Positions 47,826 through 59,239 of a DNA stretch of 64,000 nt are shown here, in pieces (the stretch's first letter is position 1; each line of letters starts with the position of its first letter). The stretch lies in the NCBI GenBank assembly GCA_037954235.1, contig JBBMOA010000004.1:14624101-14688100 (forward strand), read 5' to 3'. The position numbers and the translations under genes are program-made. A model generated the notes under the pieces. The model was not told where the DNA came from and ran no database searches. It saw only the letters and a program-made list of their open reading frames with translations. The DNA comes from Aulostomus chinensis (lineage: Eukaryota > Chordata > Actinopteri > Syngnathiformes > Aulostomidae).

Positions 47826-49808
47826 ACAATTTGCAGTGTCCAAATGCCTGAGCATAACTTTTAATTAGGCAACTCATAACGTCACCGGGTTGTTTAACGG
47901 TGTTTTTGCAAATCTGACAGTGTGTGTCTGCACGTGGAGTGCGTGTCCACGTGTGCCGAACTTTCCCAGTTTCCCTGCAGCGATAACCCAAATACACACT
48001 CCAACTAGCACAAACGTGGTTCACGCACAGACCATCGTGACATATTTTCAGCTATTTTTATTCATTCATACATAAAGTGTCCTATCAGTATGGGTTGATA
48101 ATTGTCAATTTTCTTGATGCAGCTCCAGGAAGCACAGCTCGACATGCCGCGTGTTTGGTGAAAGAAGTCAGAGCAACCAAGTGGGACGTGTGAAGCACAC
48201 AAAAGGGGGAGACAGGAAGGATTTTTTTTTTCTTTTTCGGGCGCATTTTGGTTCTTGTCACGCTGGTGACAAGAACCAAAATCTTCTCACAAGTATGATC
48301 AGACCATCGCATGAGCTGTCTGAATTGTCTTCCCCCGAACAGGCAGACAAAGCAACTCAGCAAACCAGTTTCTGAACTGTTTTACACCTGTTCACACTGG
48401 TGTACATTCAACACCGCAGCATACTGGTCAGGATTGACGTTACGGTAGCAGCCAGTAGAAGCTGACCTCAACATTCATTATTATTTATTCATTTTTATGC
48501 AGTTTTAACATACTGGATATTATCCCTTTTAAAAAAAAACCTTTTATTTTTAAAATGTGTAGTTATTTTAGTTCCTTGTCATCTGAAACGACATTTGTAA
48601 ATGTTTTAACAATTAAAAAAAAAGAAAATGTCAAATGGTGTCTCCACGAAAAAAAGAGACAAACATTAAATATTTTATCCCACTAAAGTAGGCAAGTGTA
48701 CTCCAAAAAATAAATAATTCATTTTAAAAGATCACATGTTGATATTTTGGTATTTTTTCAAGAATGAGATAAATGCTGGAAAATTACAAAACAGTGGAGC
48801 AAAACATTTAATCCCTCACTAATTTTCCTGTAAATTGCAGTCTTATTTGAATAAATATTGATTTTACCACTTTGAACTAACAAGTTTTACTTGTTTGTTG
48901 GCTTGCATATGAAAAAAAAAAATTGTTGAGGATACTGACACTGAAAAGCAGGTGAGTGTTTTAATTTTCTCCATAAATGTCCTCTCCTCTTCCAAGCTAG
49001 CACCTGAAAGAAGCACTGCAAGCTAGTCGGAGTATGACGCTCGGCATGCTCAAAACACACAGCGCAAATTCAGATGTTCGTCTCACAGAGGACGGAAAGC
49101 TGCACCATTCATGTTATTTACAATTAAGTTAACTTTCAACATAGGTTTAAGCTAAAAGTTAAATGCAGTTTAAGCTAAAGCAGTTCCAGCTAAAGCTAAA
49201 TGCTACTACCCTCCCTGCATACACCCATATCCTACCTGCCTGCAGACAGGTGCCTTGTTCCTCCTCTCCATTAATATGTGTATGGCGCTGTTGCAGTACT
49301 ACTCAAACAATTTGCATAAAAGATGAATGCTCCATAACATTCGCATGATTTGCAATGCATAGGAGGCATATTAAGGTTGCGTGAATCATCTCTACTTAGC
49401 TCCCTCCACCACACACTCCTATATTCCGTCTCAACTCTTCCAAGTCGCTCCATTTCTTCTGTTCTTATCCCTCAGTAGTGACAGAGGAGATGAACAGGAG
49501 ACTTGAAACACATTCATGATGTGTTGCGCCTTGAATACGTGGCATGACTTTCTCCAGCGTAGTTGCAAGGGGTCAAAAGGTCTGTTTGTTTTTCTGAGAT
49601 CTAAAGACATCTAAGAAGTAGAGCAGATCTGTTGGGGTCTTACATGGTGCTGCTGACAGGACATGTGGTAGCTCACCATATAATGCCTGGAAAAGAGAAG
49701 GTACTTGTGCCCACTGGTATGTCGGGAAGTGTGTGTGCGTCAGTGGAGCGAACCAGAAGTCTCCACTGGCCCTCAGAGAATGTGTGTGAGTGGCTGCACA
49801 CTGAGGTG
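47826..49808. other. No gene; holds a perfect hairpin
   Basis: Apart from the hairpin at 48245-48282, this is A/T-rich single-copy-looking DNA. Loose repeats of 'taagctaaa' occur at 49145-49200. Confidence 0.45.
48245..48282. repeat. Perfect inverted repeat, 17-bp arms, 4-nt loop
   Basis: ATTTTGGTTCTTGTCAC (48245-48261) and GTGACAAGAACCAAAAT (48266-48282) are exact reverse complements around GCTG. The stem is not AT-repeat-derived. The bases just outside do not pair, so the inverted part is sharply bounded. It is too short for a typical microRNA precursor. A short quasi-palindrome made by templated mutation, or a fold in a transcript, are possible readings. Confidence 0.95.
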
Positions 49809-50155
49809 GAAGTGTGTGTGTGTCTGTGTCTGTGTCTGTGTGTTCTTGTCCTTGCTACATATTGAGGACTAGAATACATATTCAACCAACAGAGCGAGGA
49901 CATTTTTTGGAAAGTGAGGACATTTAACCCTGTCCTCACATCTTCAAAGTGCCGTTTGAAGGTCAAAACTTGATTTTAGGCTCGAGGTTAGAATGAGGTT
50001 TTACTAAGGTTCAGGGTCAAGGTTGGGGTCAGGCAATCAGTTGAGATTTTTAGGTTTAGTCTAAGGGGCTAGGGAATGCCTTACATCAATGAAAGTCCTC
50101 TCAAAGATATAAGTTCAAGGATGTGTGCGTGTGCGCGCGCGTGCGTGCGTGTGTC
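49809..50155. repeat. Teleost GAGGACATT/TCCTCAC repeat bounded by GT tracts
   Basis: A TG/TCTG tract (49809-49842) leads into 'gcgaggacatttttt', 'gtgaggacatttaaccctgt', 'cctcacatcttcaaagtgcc', 'ggttagaatgaggttt' and 'ggggctagggaatgccttac', ending in a GT/GC tract (50122-50155). This order is familiar from many teleost sequences. GTGAGGACA (49914-49922) and TGTCCTCAC (49931-49939) form a perfect 9-bp hairpin. Class and mobility are unknown to me. Confidence 0.65.
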
Positions 50156-50979
50156 TCATGTTGCTAGGGTTTGATTTCTACTTTGGACGCATTGATTCTG
50201 TCACCTCTCCAGAGACACGCAGCAGCTCACTTAGATCGCACCCCAGCTTTAGAAAATATGTCAAGAGCACACTCAGTGGCATCTATAGTTGTGAAACTTC
50301 CTGGTGAATGCACACACACTGACAAAGAGATGACCAGTAACATCAGTACTTGTGTTTAGGAGAGGTTGAGTTACTGCATTTGTCTGACATAAAGCAGACT
50401 TTTGAAGTACTGTACATGCAGACATGTTAATCTGATTGAAATTGTACTTTTACTAAGATACCCAGTAGGGACTGGTTTTATTCAGGCATTTATACGCATC
50501 AATTGGCCTCAAAAGGGCATTCTACACATGTTCCAGTGCAGTGTCAACAGGAGGTATCATCATGGCATCGTATGACCACACGTCCCTCTTTGACCAGCAC
50601 TGACCCATTTTCCAGCATTGTGTCCTAAATACTAACAAACACCTATGTCCTGGTTTAAGCCAATCTAAATACCAAAAAGATCGCACCATGCTTGCTTCTT
50701 TTTTAACTGTGAGGGAAACTTTGGCCAAAACTTTCAAGTCTGGCTCCTGAGGCACAGCAGGAGTTACTGACTCCGTTTGGAGGTTTGAAAAGTGGGTCAC
50801 CCAATCAGACCAGGTGACTTCATGAAAAAGCAACACATTTCTGGAAAGACTATGAAAAAAAAACATGCTATCTCGGCTTATGTTGCACTGTTCGACAAGG
50901 ATACCACTTGGCATCTTTTTTTGGTACGTGACACAGCACAATCTGATTGCACTCAGCGGCAAGACAGAATACTGCCACC
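50156..50979. other. No confirmed gene; one 167-codon minus-strand frame
   Basis: The minus-strand frame 50522-51025 is long for this window and free of simple repeats, but its first ~13 codons come from the head of SINE-B. I recognise no domain. It may be chance or part of an unidentified element. Confidence 0.35.
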
Positions 50980-51266
50980 TTCTGTGTGGGCGGCATGGCT
51001 CAGGGGTAGAGTGGCTGTCTAGCAACCAAAGGGTCGCTGGTTCGATCCCCGACCCAAGTGATCACGTCAAATGGTCCTTGAGCAAGATACCGAACCCATA
51101 ATTGCTCCTGATGAGTAGGTTGGTGCCTTGCATGGCAGCCTCCACCATCAGTGTGTGAGTGTGTGTGTGAATGGGTGAATGAGATGACACTGTAAAGCGC
51201 TTTGAGTGCCGCTAGGGTAGAAAAGCACGATATAAAATTGAGTCCATTTAGCATTTACCATTCTGT
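50980..51266 (+). mobile_element. tRNA-derived SINE (SINE-B)
   Basis: The tRNA-like head 'gggcggcatggctcaggggt' is followed by an intact B-box-like GGTTCGATCCC. The body continues 'gagcaagataccgaaccc', 'attgctcctgatg', 'gtgtgaatgggtgaatgaga', 'tgtaaagcgctttgagtg' and 'agaaaagcacgatataaaat', ending 'ccatttagcatttacca'. This is a widespread teleost SINE layout. TTCTGT at 50980-50985 and 51261-51266 is a possible short target-site duplication. Confidence 0.88.
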
Positions 51267-51359
51267 TCTAGATGCAGACATACTCCCATCAATAGATTGA
51301 TTCGTCACCCGTTGGGACAGCAACATTAGTCCAATCAAATGACAACTGATTAAATGCAA

Positions 51360-51489
51360 CGGTCCAAAATAGCACTCAGATTTGGGCCTCATTTGGGCCA
51401 AATCTGGGCCACGTTTGGCACTTCTAGCTCTGATGTGGGCCACATTTGGGCCAAAGATGAATTGTTATTTACATGCACTGCATGTAAAT
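51360..51489 (+). repeat. GGGCCA-phrase repeat with a 23-bp palindrome at its end
   Basis: Phrases 'atttgggcctcatttgggcc', 'aaatctgggccacgtttggc' and 'gatgtgggccacatttgggc' follow one another, related to the reversed copy at 37040-37110. Just after, ATTTACATGCA (51467-51477) and TGCATGTAAAT (51479-51489) form a perfect palindrome around a single C. These may be internal minisatellite units of a larger element. Confidence 0.65.
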
Positions 51490-51509
51490 CCACTTAGTCA
51501 TAGAACCTG

Positions 51510-51582
<73 letters not shown>
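51510..51582. repeat. Compound (CT)10(CA)27 microsatellite
   Basis: Pure CT units run into pure CA units. Confidence 0.98.
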
Positions 51583-51586
<4 letters not shown>

Positions 51587-52924
51587 GACCAGACAGACAG
51601 TACAGACCAAGGGCCCGGAACTGTAGGTGTTGTGTATGCGAGAATACAGCTTAAAGAAAGAACCATGTGTAACCACGTTTTTAGTTTACACAGCACACAC
51701 CCCTTCATTACAATTGAGTGTAACATTGTGGGTTCTATACAAAGCTGTAGCTGCGGGTTGCGGTTGTGGATATGTATGGTGAGTCGTCGTTGGAGGACTT
51801 TGCCGTTTTATTTACGGGAAAACAAGAATTTGAGGAACCTCTTGCTCTACTTCTCCGATGAGTTTCACATTTGGTAAATGGTACTTCTTCCAAGCAGTTG
51901 TTTTCATTGTCATGTCAAATAAGTTGTGGTGCAAAAACTTCTTTCATATGCAAATGCATAATTCAGGGGGTGTCTTGATCCATTTATGTTTGGCTCACGC
52001 GCTTGTGTACAGCGTCATAAGTTGTAGTGGTGAATCTACAGCAGTTTTACGCATCCGTAGCCTCAGACCTTTAGACATCTTGCTGATGTATTCTCCATTT
52101 ACAATAAAGTGGGTCACCTCTGGAGGGTTACATACAGTGTACAAAACATTTCAATAAATATCAGCACAAGGGATGGAAGCTGCTTTTTTTTGTATGGGTT
52201 GAATATTTCTCATAATCAGTGGCTGTCATTTGTTTCCCATTTACCAAAGCATCTAATTAAGAAAGAGGTCCGATGTCCCCAACGCTGTTTCCGCCAGCCT
52301 GATGAACGCACAGTATAGCTGCAATTAAACAACAATTAGTTCTGAGCACACATCGCAGTAGGTTGAAAGGGATCCCATTAGTTGCTAACACATGATAGCG
52401 CTGATCTCCTGCGACCAGAGGGCTATACACTCCCCTCTGTTTACATTTAATTAATTAAATTCCTCTGGTTCACCACAGCACATATATAGCTTTAAAAAAA
52501 AAATTAAAGCCTTACATGGGATATCTTTGATTTACATGATTAAATTGCTGTTCTTCCTTCCTGATTATGGTTAATTGCATAAGTGGCAATCAGACAAAAT
52601 AATGACAGAGGAAGAGAAGAAGAAAGAAAAGTGTTTTAGCTTCTTAAACTTTGTATGAGAAGCAGGTTTGGAGTTAGATGAACCAGATAAATGTCAGCAG
52701 TAATCTAGGGTACAAGGGGCCTGTACTATCAGTCAGGATTTATGGGTTGCAAGTCGAATTCTTGTTAATCCCGGATTTTCAGCATTACCAAACCGGGTCA
52801 TATTTCAGCAGGGTACAGGTAAAAGCACCTGAGCAGGTTATATTTTTGAGATGAGAGATCGAAACTGCTATACCCACCACCATTACTGCAATTACTTTTG
52901 AAGCCATTTTAATGGTCTATATGC
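51583..52924. other. No gene recognised
   Basis: Single-copy-looking DNA. The part 52430-52600 is AT-rich, with TTAATTAATTAAA-type motifs and no repeat identity. Confidence 0.45.
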
Positions 52925-52984
<60 letters not shown>

Positions 52985-53182
52985 TATATAGCATATATAT
53001 ATAGCATATATATATAGCATATATATAGCATATATATAGCATATATATAGCATATATATAGCATATATATAGCATATATATAACATATATAGCATATATA
53101 TAACATATATAGCATATATATATAGCATATATATATATAGCATATATATATATAGCATATATATATATATATAGCATATATA
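52925..53182. repeat. (TG)9(TA)18 followed by a GCATATATATA-type minisatellite
   Basis: TG units (52925-52942) pass into TA units (52943-52978). About 17 units of 11-17 bp then follow, each a GC (occasionally AC) plus an ATATAT run, up to 53182. Unit length is 13 bp at first, 11 bp in the middle and up to 17 bp at the right end. The array looks like a TA tract that captured one GC substitution and then amplified it. Confidence 0.95.
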
Positions 53183-53432
53183 AACTTTAAGGCAATGAAT
53201 CCTTATACTTGTTGAAATTCTAAGAGCTCCGTTAAAGTATAATATATTTTTTAATTTATTCTTCACCTCTCCTTGTTAAATATAGCCAAAGTTCTGCTGA
53301 AAGAAAGCTACATCCATTGACTTTAACACCATAACAATACATCTAAGCAACCCATTAATTTAATGGAACACATCATTGTGATTATAGTCAAATCTACTTG
53401 CGCCTCAATGATGAGGTGGCGGTATCGATACA
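53183..53432. other. No feature recognised
   Basis: Short AT-rich spacer between the minisatellite and the transposon-protein remnant. Confidence 0.4.
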
Positions 53433-53546
53433 TCAATTAACCTTCAAACTCACACAGTCAGCAGTTATTTGCCAGGTTTCCTTCCGGGCTTTGGCTGCAG
53501 CGGCAGGCTCGCTTTTCAACTCTGTTAAGGATTCATATTCTTCTTT
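53433..53546 (-). pseudogene. Remnant resembling a transposon-derived Myb/SANT-like (MSANTD-type) protein
   Basis: The minus-strand frame from 53546 reads KEEYESLTELKSEP, AAAAKARKETWQ, ITADCVSLKVN, then TGA (53433-53435). In Myb/SANT-like DNA-binding proteins of Harbinger-type transposons and related host genes, the same region reads approximately 'EEY...I..K.N.AAAAKARE..W..IADRVN'. The alanine block, KAR, the tryptophan and 'I.AD.V' match in order. A stop lies just upstream (53547-53549) and the downstream helix is absent. The fragment is therefore about 37 codons and non-functional. This is family resemblance from memory only. Confidence 0.5.
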
Positions 53547-53549
53547 TTA

Positions 53550-54568
53550 TATTGCGGTTTGTTCTTCTTTATTGAAGTATCTGCTCTAGACCGCTCCATA
53601 TTCAAGATTGGGTATGTGGTGCCAGCACTGCCCCATTCATGGGAGGAAATAATTGCTGTAGCTCGGGGGGGGGGGGGGGGGGGACTGGGTTAGTGCCCTT
53701 CCGCACAATTGCAGTTACGTTTTGTTAAGCCAGTTAACTTTTAATTATTCAGAATATGTATGACTTACTTTGTACTACAGGCTCCTGGAGGGACACACAG
53801 TAATGGGCCTCGGTCATGAGATGTTCTCATGCACAAATTTGTTCTTACATACTATTGACTGGTTTAAAAGGTCCTCAAATTAGTCTAACAGGCAAAAGGC
53901 AAAGCGTTGCCCCTGACATCTGTTATCCATCCTGCTCCATCAACCTTTCTCTATCTGGAAATCTAAACTGTAGGTCAGAAATGATCCTAAAGTGTAGAAT
54001 AGTGTAGAATTCAAAATTATTTCTCTGCAAAGAGCAAAAAGTGATACTGAGAATTCCAATCTTCTGTCTTTGGGTAAATGCTGCTTTTTTTTTTTAATGA
54101 ACATGTAACATTTTAAGGTTTAGTCTCCTCAGATTTGCAGAAAAGCTTTTATTTTATCAGGTTTTTTTTTGTTTTTGTTTTTGTCCAAGATACTGCATCA
54201 TCATGGATACTGTTTTTAGCATAACTTAGCCATAAATATTTACTCCAGCATGAGCAGCCGGGGGTTTCCTCTCATTCTGACACAGCAAATCTTTCGTCAA
54301 TATAACTTAAACCATCATCCTCTGTTGGAGTGCAGCCAGAAGAATTTTGGTGGTTCTCCCCAGCAGTAGATGAGCTCCCCATGGAAAACAAATTTAGTTC
54401 TCACACTGTATATGGACAGTTCCCCACTGGGTTGTGGATGATTGCGGGATTTTTCTCTCGCATGCTTGAGCAGCCTCCACTGTTTCATTCTTATCATGAG
54501 TTTTGTTTTCTTCTGCAACCGTTCTTGTCATGGCACGTTGCATCTTATTTGAAAGCGCTTTTCTCTTT
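53550..54568. other. No gene; contains poly-G of 19
   Basis: G19 lies at 53665-53683. Poly-T occurs near 54087 and 54161. A (CTTT)-type pyrimidine tract begins at the right edge. No exon recognised. Confidence 0.45.
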
Positions 54569-54571
54569 CCT

Positions 54572-54610
<39 letters not shown>

Positions 54611-54611
54611 C
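54569..54611. repeat. (CTTT)10 microsatellite
   Basis: Tetranucleotide CTTT units, followed by further pyrimidine-rich sequence and a T-run near 54651-54666. Confidence 0.95.
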
Positions 54612-55200
54612 CTCTTACTCTTCTTCATGACTTTCTTCATCACTCTGCCTCTTTTTTTTTTTTTTTACTTCCAGAAACTCCGCCCACCATTTTCCTCCCA
54701 ATTCTTCTCACTTACTCCATAAGCAGCTTGGATTTTTAAACTCTAGGCTATGGCAATAACACACTGCCCATCTGTCACGGCAGACAGTTGCCATGAAATG
54801 GCCAACTCCTCAGCATCGTTGTGTGATCCTCTTATATGCTGTGAGCATGGCACTCACCCATCGCCTGTCTTGGAAGAGCTGGGGGAGAAAAAATTTCCCC
54901 CTCCTCACCCTGTACGGCAAAGAGAGACTGTCAGATTTAGACTGAGTGGTGAAGCGATGGGCTTTCTCATCCTCTCAGGCTCAAACTGGAGGACCCAGTT
55001 TAAGGGGAGCGGGCAGCACACGGTTATGGAATTATGAGAGAGACACCCAGCACATCAGGTTAAATCTTTGGCAGAGGATTATGGGTAAACAGGAAGTGTC
55101 CCGTTTCTAAGTAAACCAGCATACAGTTTTATTTCCTGGATAGCATGAACCCAACTTTAAGCCATAACGAGGCCCCGTTATAGCGTAAAGTTCACTTCAG
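54612..55200. other. No gene recognised
   Basis: Single-copy-looking DNA. A 95-codon ATG frame (54750-55037) shows no domain. Confidence 0.4.
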
Positions 55201-55293
55201 TACACACAGCCACACACATACACACAAACACACACACACACACATATATATATATATGTGTGTGTGTATATACATGTATATATGAATATAACA

Positions 55294-55328
<35 letters not shown>

Positions 55329-55395
55329 TCTAAGTACCCACAAACATACACACAAACACAAACACACACGCGTGTGTTGGACTGTGTGTGTGTGA
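55201..55395. repeat. Compound CA / TA / TG / TA / CA / TG array
   Basis: CA-rich, TA, TG, TA, CA-rich and TG blocks follow in turn, with an ACGCGT centre near 55369. The alternation of CA and TG blocks gives the array long stretches of self-complementarity. Confidence 0.93.
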
Positions 55396-58300
55396 ATGCA
55401 CGTGGACAAAATTAGTCAAAATTGTTTTCCATCGGAGCCAGCGCGTGAGCGCGATTCCCAGCTGGAATTCTTTACCAATTTCCCATGATTGAAATTCTAC
55501 TTGTTAAGTACGAGTGGGCGCCTGGGGAAGAATGGAAGCACGCTCAAATAAAAGCAGTCAGAAATATAGGTGAGATTTCACAGAGCACAGCAATTCACAT
55601 AAAATCAGAATAATCAACAACAGGTTGGTCAGTAAATACGACAAACGGGAATTGCCTATTTGAAAAAGAAAACGGTTCCCGGATCGCAGAGTCGGCCCAC
55701 TTTTCTATCTCTGTAATGACATTCAGTTGCTTATTCGGGAGTCTAATCGAATGCAAATTGTTTGTACAATGGATGTAAACCATTCGGTCATCTTTGAATC
55801 ATCTTCAAATTGAACTGTAGAAGAGGGAGCAGAGTAACATGGAACACGAAGGTCGCATAGGCACAATTACCACTTTCCTTTCTAGACAAAAATGTCCTGT
55901 TTGACTGAGTTTATTTCAAGTTGAAATTTACACAAGATCTGTAGTATCCCAGCTCAATGCTTTTGGATACCATTGACCTTTTATATCAGTTTAAACTGTA
56001 CATTGAATTGTACCATTAGGCACATTGCGACTCTGCCTTGCATGTGTTGGCTTCTCCGTGATTTATGGCGCTTGTCTCACTGTGAACTGTGGCTGCGTCT
56101 GAGGTGTAATCGAGGGAGGATCGATGCCTGACAACTAAAGTTGGGACCTGTCCTGTCTAACCTCAAATGTCCAGTGGGAAATAGGGAGGAGACATTTTTG
56201 AAACTGCAAATAAAATTTGTTGGCACCTTAATCAAAATGTCATCTCATCCTTGTCCGTGTGTCCTCGAATAACACCCTCTAATTCGTTGTGATAAAACTA
56301 CTGTGGCACTTACACTTGAGTGTCCAAAATATGACCATCATAGGTCACAAACGTGCATCCCTTTTATGTCTTGTACTTCTGCTCTGTATTTGTACGCCTG
56401 CAAAAAAAGGTCTATAATGTGAATACTTGACACATTTATTAAAAGGTTTTTTGCATTTATATTTGTCATTTTATATTTGATAAGAAAAGAGCGGTGAAAT
56501 TTCCAGTGTTTAGGCTAGTGCAGTTGCTAGGCTAGGGTAGGCTAAGCTAGCCTAAAACTGCTAACGTTAATGCTTAGTCATGCTTCATCTGACAGTTGCT
56601 GCTCCCATGGGAGTCGGGTGAGGATCTTGAACCTTTTATTCATATGTGAGAAAGTCAGTTTTGAGCAACTAGGTGGGTGTTAAAAGGCCTCTGACCCAGG
56701 AGGAGCGGGACATACTGGGGGCCCACCCCTAGACCACCCTCCTGCAGCTGTTCTTCACATAAAATAAAACCAAAGAAGAATTTTGTCTTTATTTGTTTTC
56801 AACATACACCACCACACAACTCTCCTACTGAATTATGTTTGAGATTTTTTTTTTTTTTTAACCAAGGGATGCACAGTTAAATCACAAAACAGCTAACGAT
56901 GCTAACTTTGCCTAGCCACTGCGCTAATCAACATTAGCAAGAAGTCACTCATGCTTGAGCTATTATATTACATTTCAGTTGATGTTTTTGGTGAATATGA
57001 GTTGGCTTTTTGACCATTTTTAAAAGTAGCAGTCCACTAACTTTGCTGAAATAAAATTTATGTAACTTTAGGACAGTGGCTTTTCTACATAGGTGTGTAT
57101 TTTGTTTTAAACCAGGTTTCAGAACCTTAATGGAGTTTCACATTTATATCTCATGGTAATTTTTCCTTGGTCTCTTGACTGGATGCCTAAACACATTGTT
57201 TACTAAATCACTTTATTTTCCTAATCTCATGTTTCGTGTGACATCATAGTGACTGTTCTTAATATTTGACAGTAAATTTAGGTATTTAAACAAGTAGAAA
57301 TTGTATTTTGTTACCTGGTGTTTATTGTTACCCCCTCTTCCAATTGTGTAGAATTACATAAGTTTGAGAGTCAAGAAAATAAATTGCTTGTAAAAACATT
57401 ATTCATGTCACAGGTGGAACATTTTATGTTCATTCTGTCTTTTATGCAGTATAGTGCCACTTTACTAGATACTTCAACATACAGTACACATACCGTGTGT
57501 GTATAATAAGCCCACAGGACACTCTTCCCTGTGTTTACCTTCACTTGAAAAGAAGAGAAAATACGAGGATGTCAGGATTTCTTACTCTAGCCATTCAGTG
57601 TGGTTTTCCCCCGTGATTTGATTTGGTTTCTGATGAAACAGAAAGGGCCTTTGTTTGCATTTTTCAAAAGTGAAAGTTTATGAGGTGGACTGGTAAGTAT
57701 GGGGAATTGAAGCCATACTCCTGCAGCTTTTGAAAACTCATGAAGAAAGCATCACCTTGAAGCTAAAAATCCCATACACTCCTACCTGATATGTTAATCC
57801 ACTGTTACCTTTGTTTTTCCTGTCAATGAGAATGATTTTAACTTTAACTTTAAAAAGAAAAAGTATGGAAAGTGTCCAGAGAAGTTTTTTTTTTCTTTCT
57901 AACTCCCAGTGTCCTGTGAGGAGGTACAGTTTGTGTACTGTAATTCTTCAAAGCTTGGCAATAGTTGGCAAGATTTTTTTTTTTTTCTGCTTTGGAACAA
58001 TACCTACTGCAGAATAACAGACATAATGTTACAAAATGCCCCACCCCCCCTAAAAAAAAAGCCTCATATTTAGCTCTATTTCATGGTATAAGCCAAAATT
58101 AAGCAGCATTATGGACCAGGAAGGCTCTGGTGTTTTTATAATGTCAGACCTCGCCAAAGTAATGTTGTTTTTACTGTTTTCCACTGTCTGGTTTCATCCA
58201 ATAAAATGGGAAAAACAAAGTAATCCATACTTACACTGCTGCTTACTCAAGAGTAAGCCCTGTTTTTGCTATAAATGCCATCTTTCCGCGCTATAACAGA

Positions 58301-58708
58301 TGCTTTTTGTTTGTTGCAGGATTTTCTGGGCAAGACTTTCGATCTCAAAAGCCCCTTAATGCTTCCTGCCATGTCTGTGTCTCAGCCCTTGTTGGCAAAG
58401 GGCTCGCACTCTTAGCTGCAGGCCACACCGCAGTGCTGCCGTAATCTCCATAGTTGCCTGATCAGGCTCGTTTCCAAACAAAACCTCATTCTGAGACGCT
58501 GTTTATTACCAGTGGTATATGTCCTCCAGCATCTCAGGTGATGGATAGAAGAAAAGCGGGCTGCAGGGCTGTGCTCGACATTCCTGATAGCCTGGATGTG
58601 TTGGCAAAGTTTTTGTTCAAGCTAAAAACACTTATCTCAGTTGAATAATTCGTCCAACTTTTTTCTCCTATAGAAATCTTACCATGCAGAAAATAAAAAG
58701 ACACAAAC
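55396..58708. other. Long single-copy-looking stretch without a gene
   Basis: No exon or known repeat recognised over 3.3 kb. Loose GCTA-rich text ('gctaggctagggtaggctaag', 'gctaacgttaatgc', 'gctaacgatgctaac') occurs at 56510-56570 and 56890-56945. T-runs lie near 56847-56859 and 57885-57895. Confidence 0.45.
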
Positions 58709-58782
58709 TGTGTATGTGTATGTGTTAACATATATATGTGTGTATATTTATGTGTATATATATATATATATATGTGTATATG
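58709..58782. repeat. Short TG/TA/TATG tract
   Basis: TGTATG, TATATATG and TA units lie just left of the LINE 3' end. Confidence 0.9.
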
Positions 58783-59239
58783 ACTGAACTGTATAAGTAC
58801 CTCTATATTTTTTTGCACGATCACCAGGACTGTTGCACTATCACCAGGACTGTTCTGCCATGTTTGCACTGCAAATGCTATGTCACCTCAATCTGTTGAA
58901 AGACACAGCCACCTTGAATCTGGTACTATAATGTGCCTGTGCACCTAGATGCACCACAGCACCACCTAAAGCTGCTATCCACTCCCACATGTATCCACAG
59001 TGGGACTTGTTTACAGTTGTACAGTCTATGTATATGTCTTACATGTATAAGTATATGTCCTTATGTCTTTGCAGAGTCTATGCACAGTTATGTCAGTATT
59101 AGTCCTATAGTAGGGATATTAGTGTAAATATGTGTTTATTTATATTTTTCTAATTATATGTGCACATCCTAAGGAGCAGCGTTGCATCTCATTGTACCTG
59201 GTATAATGACAATAAAGGCATTCTATTCTATTCTATTCT
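58783..59239 (+). mobile_element. LINE 3' end with AATAAA and (ATTCT)n tail
   Basis: The 3' part reads 'ctaaggagcagcgttgcatc', 'tcattgtacctggtataatg', 'acaataaaggc' and then (ATTCT)4 (59220-59239). That is the usual end of a teleost LINE 3' UTR: 'ggagcagcgttgca', 'catttcattgtacctgtaca', 'atgacaataaag', short tandem tail. Upstream 'ttgcacta' and 'tgtttgcactg' text fits the same UTR. It contains a 20-bp tandem duplication (58815-58834 and 58835-58854, one mismatch). The 5' limit is uncertain and no ORF is attached. Confidence 0.72.

Noticed and set aside
48245..48282. MicroRNA precursor or rho-independent terminator
   Set aside because: The stem is 17 bp, shorter than the ~30 bp of a typical precursor, and the context is eukaryotic non-coding DNA, so a bacterial-type terminator makes no sense.
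50986..51058. tRNA gene in the head of SINE-B
   Set aside because: It has the B box only as part of a SINE, with the body and the 'aaagcgctttgagtg' segment following directly.
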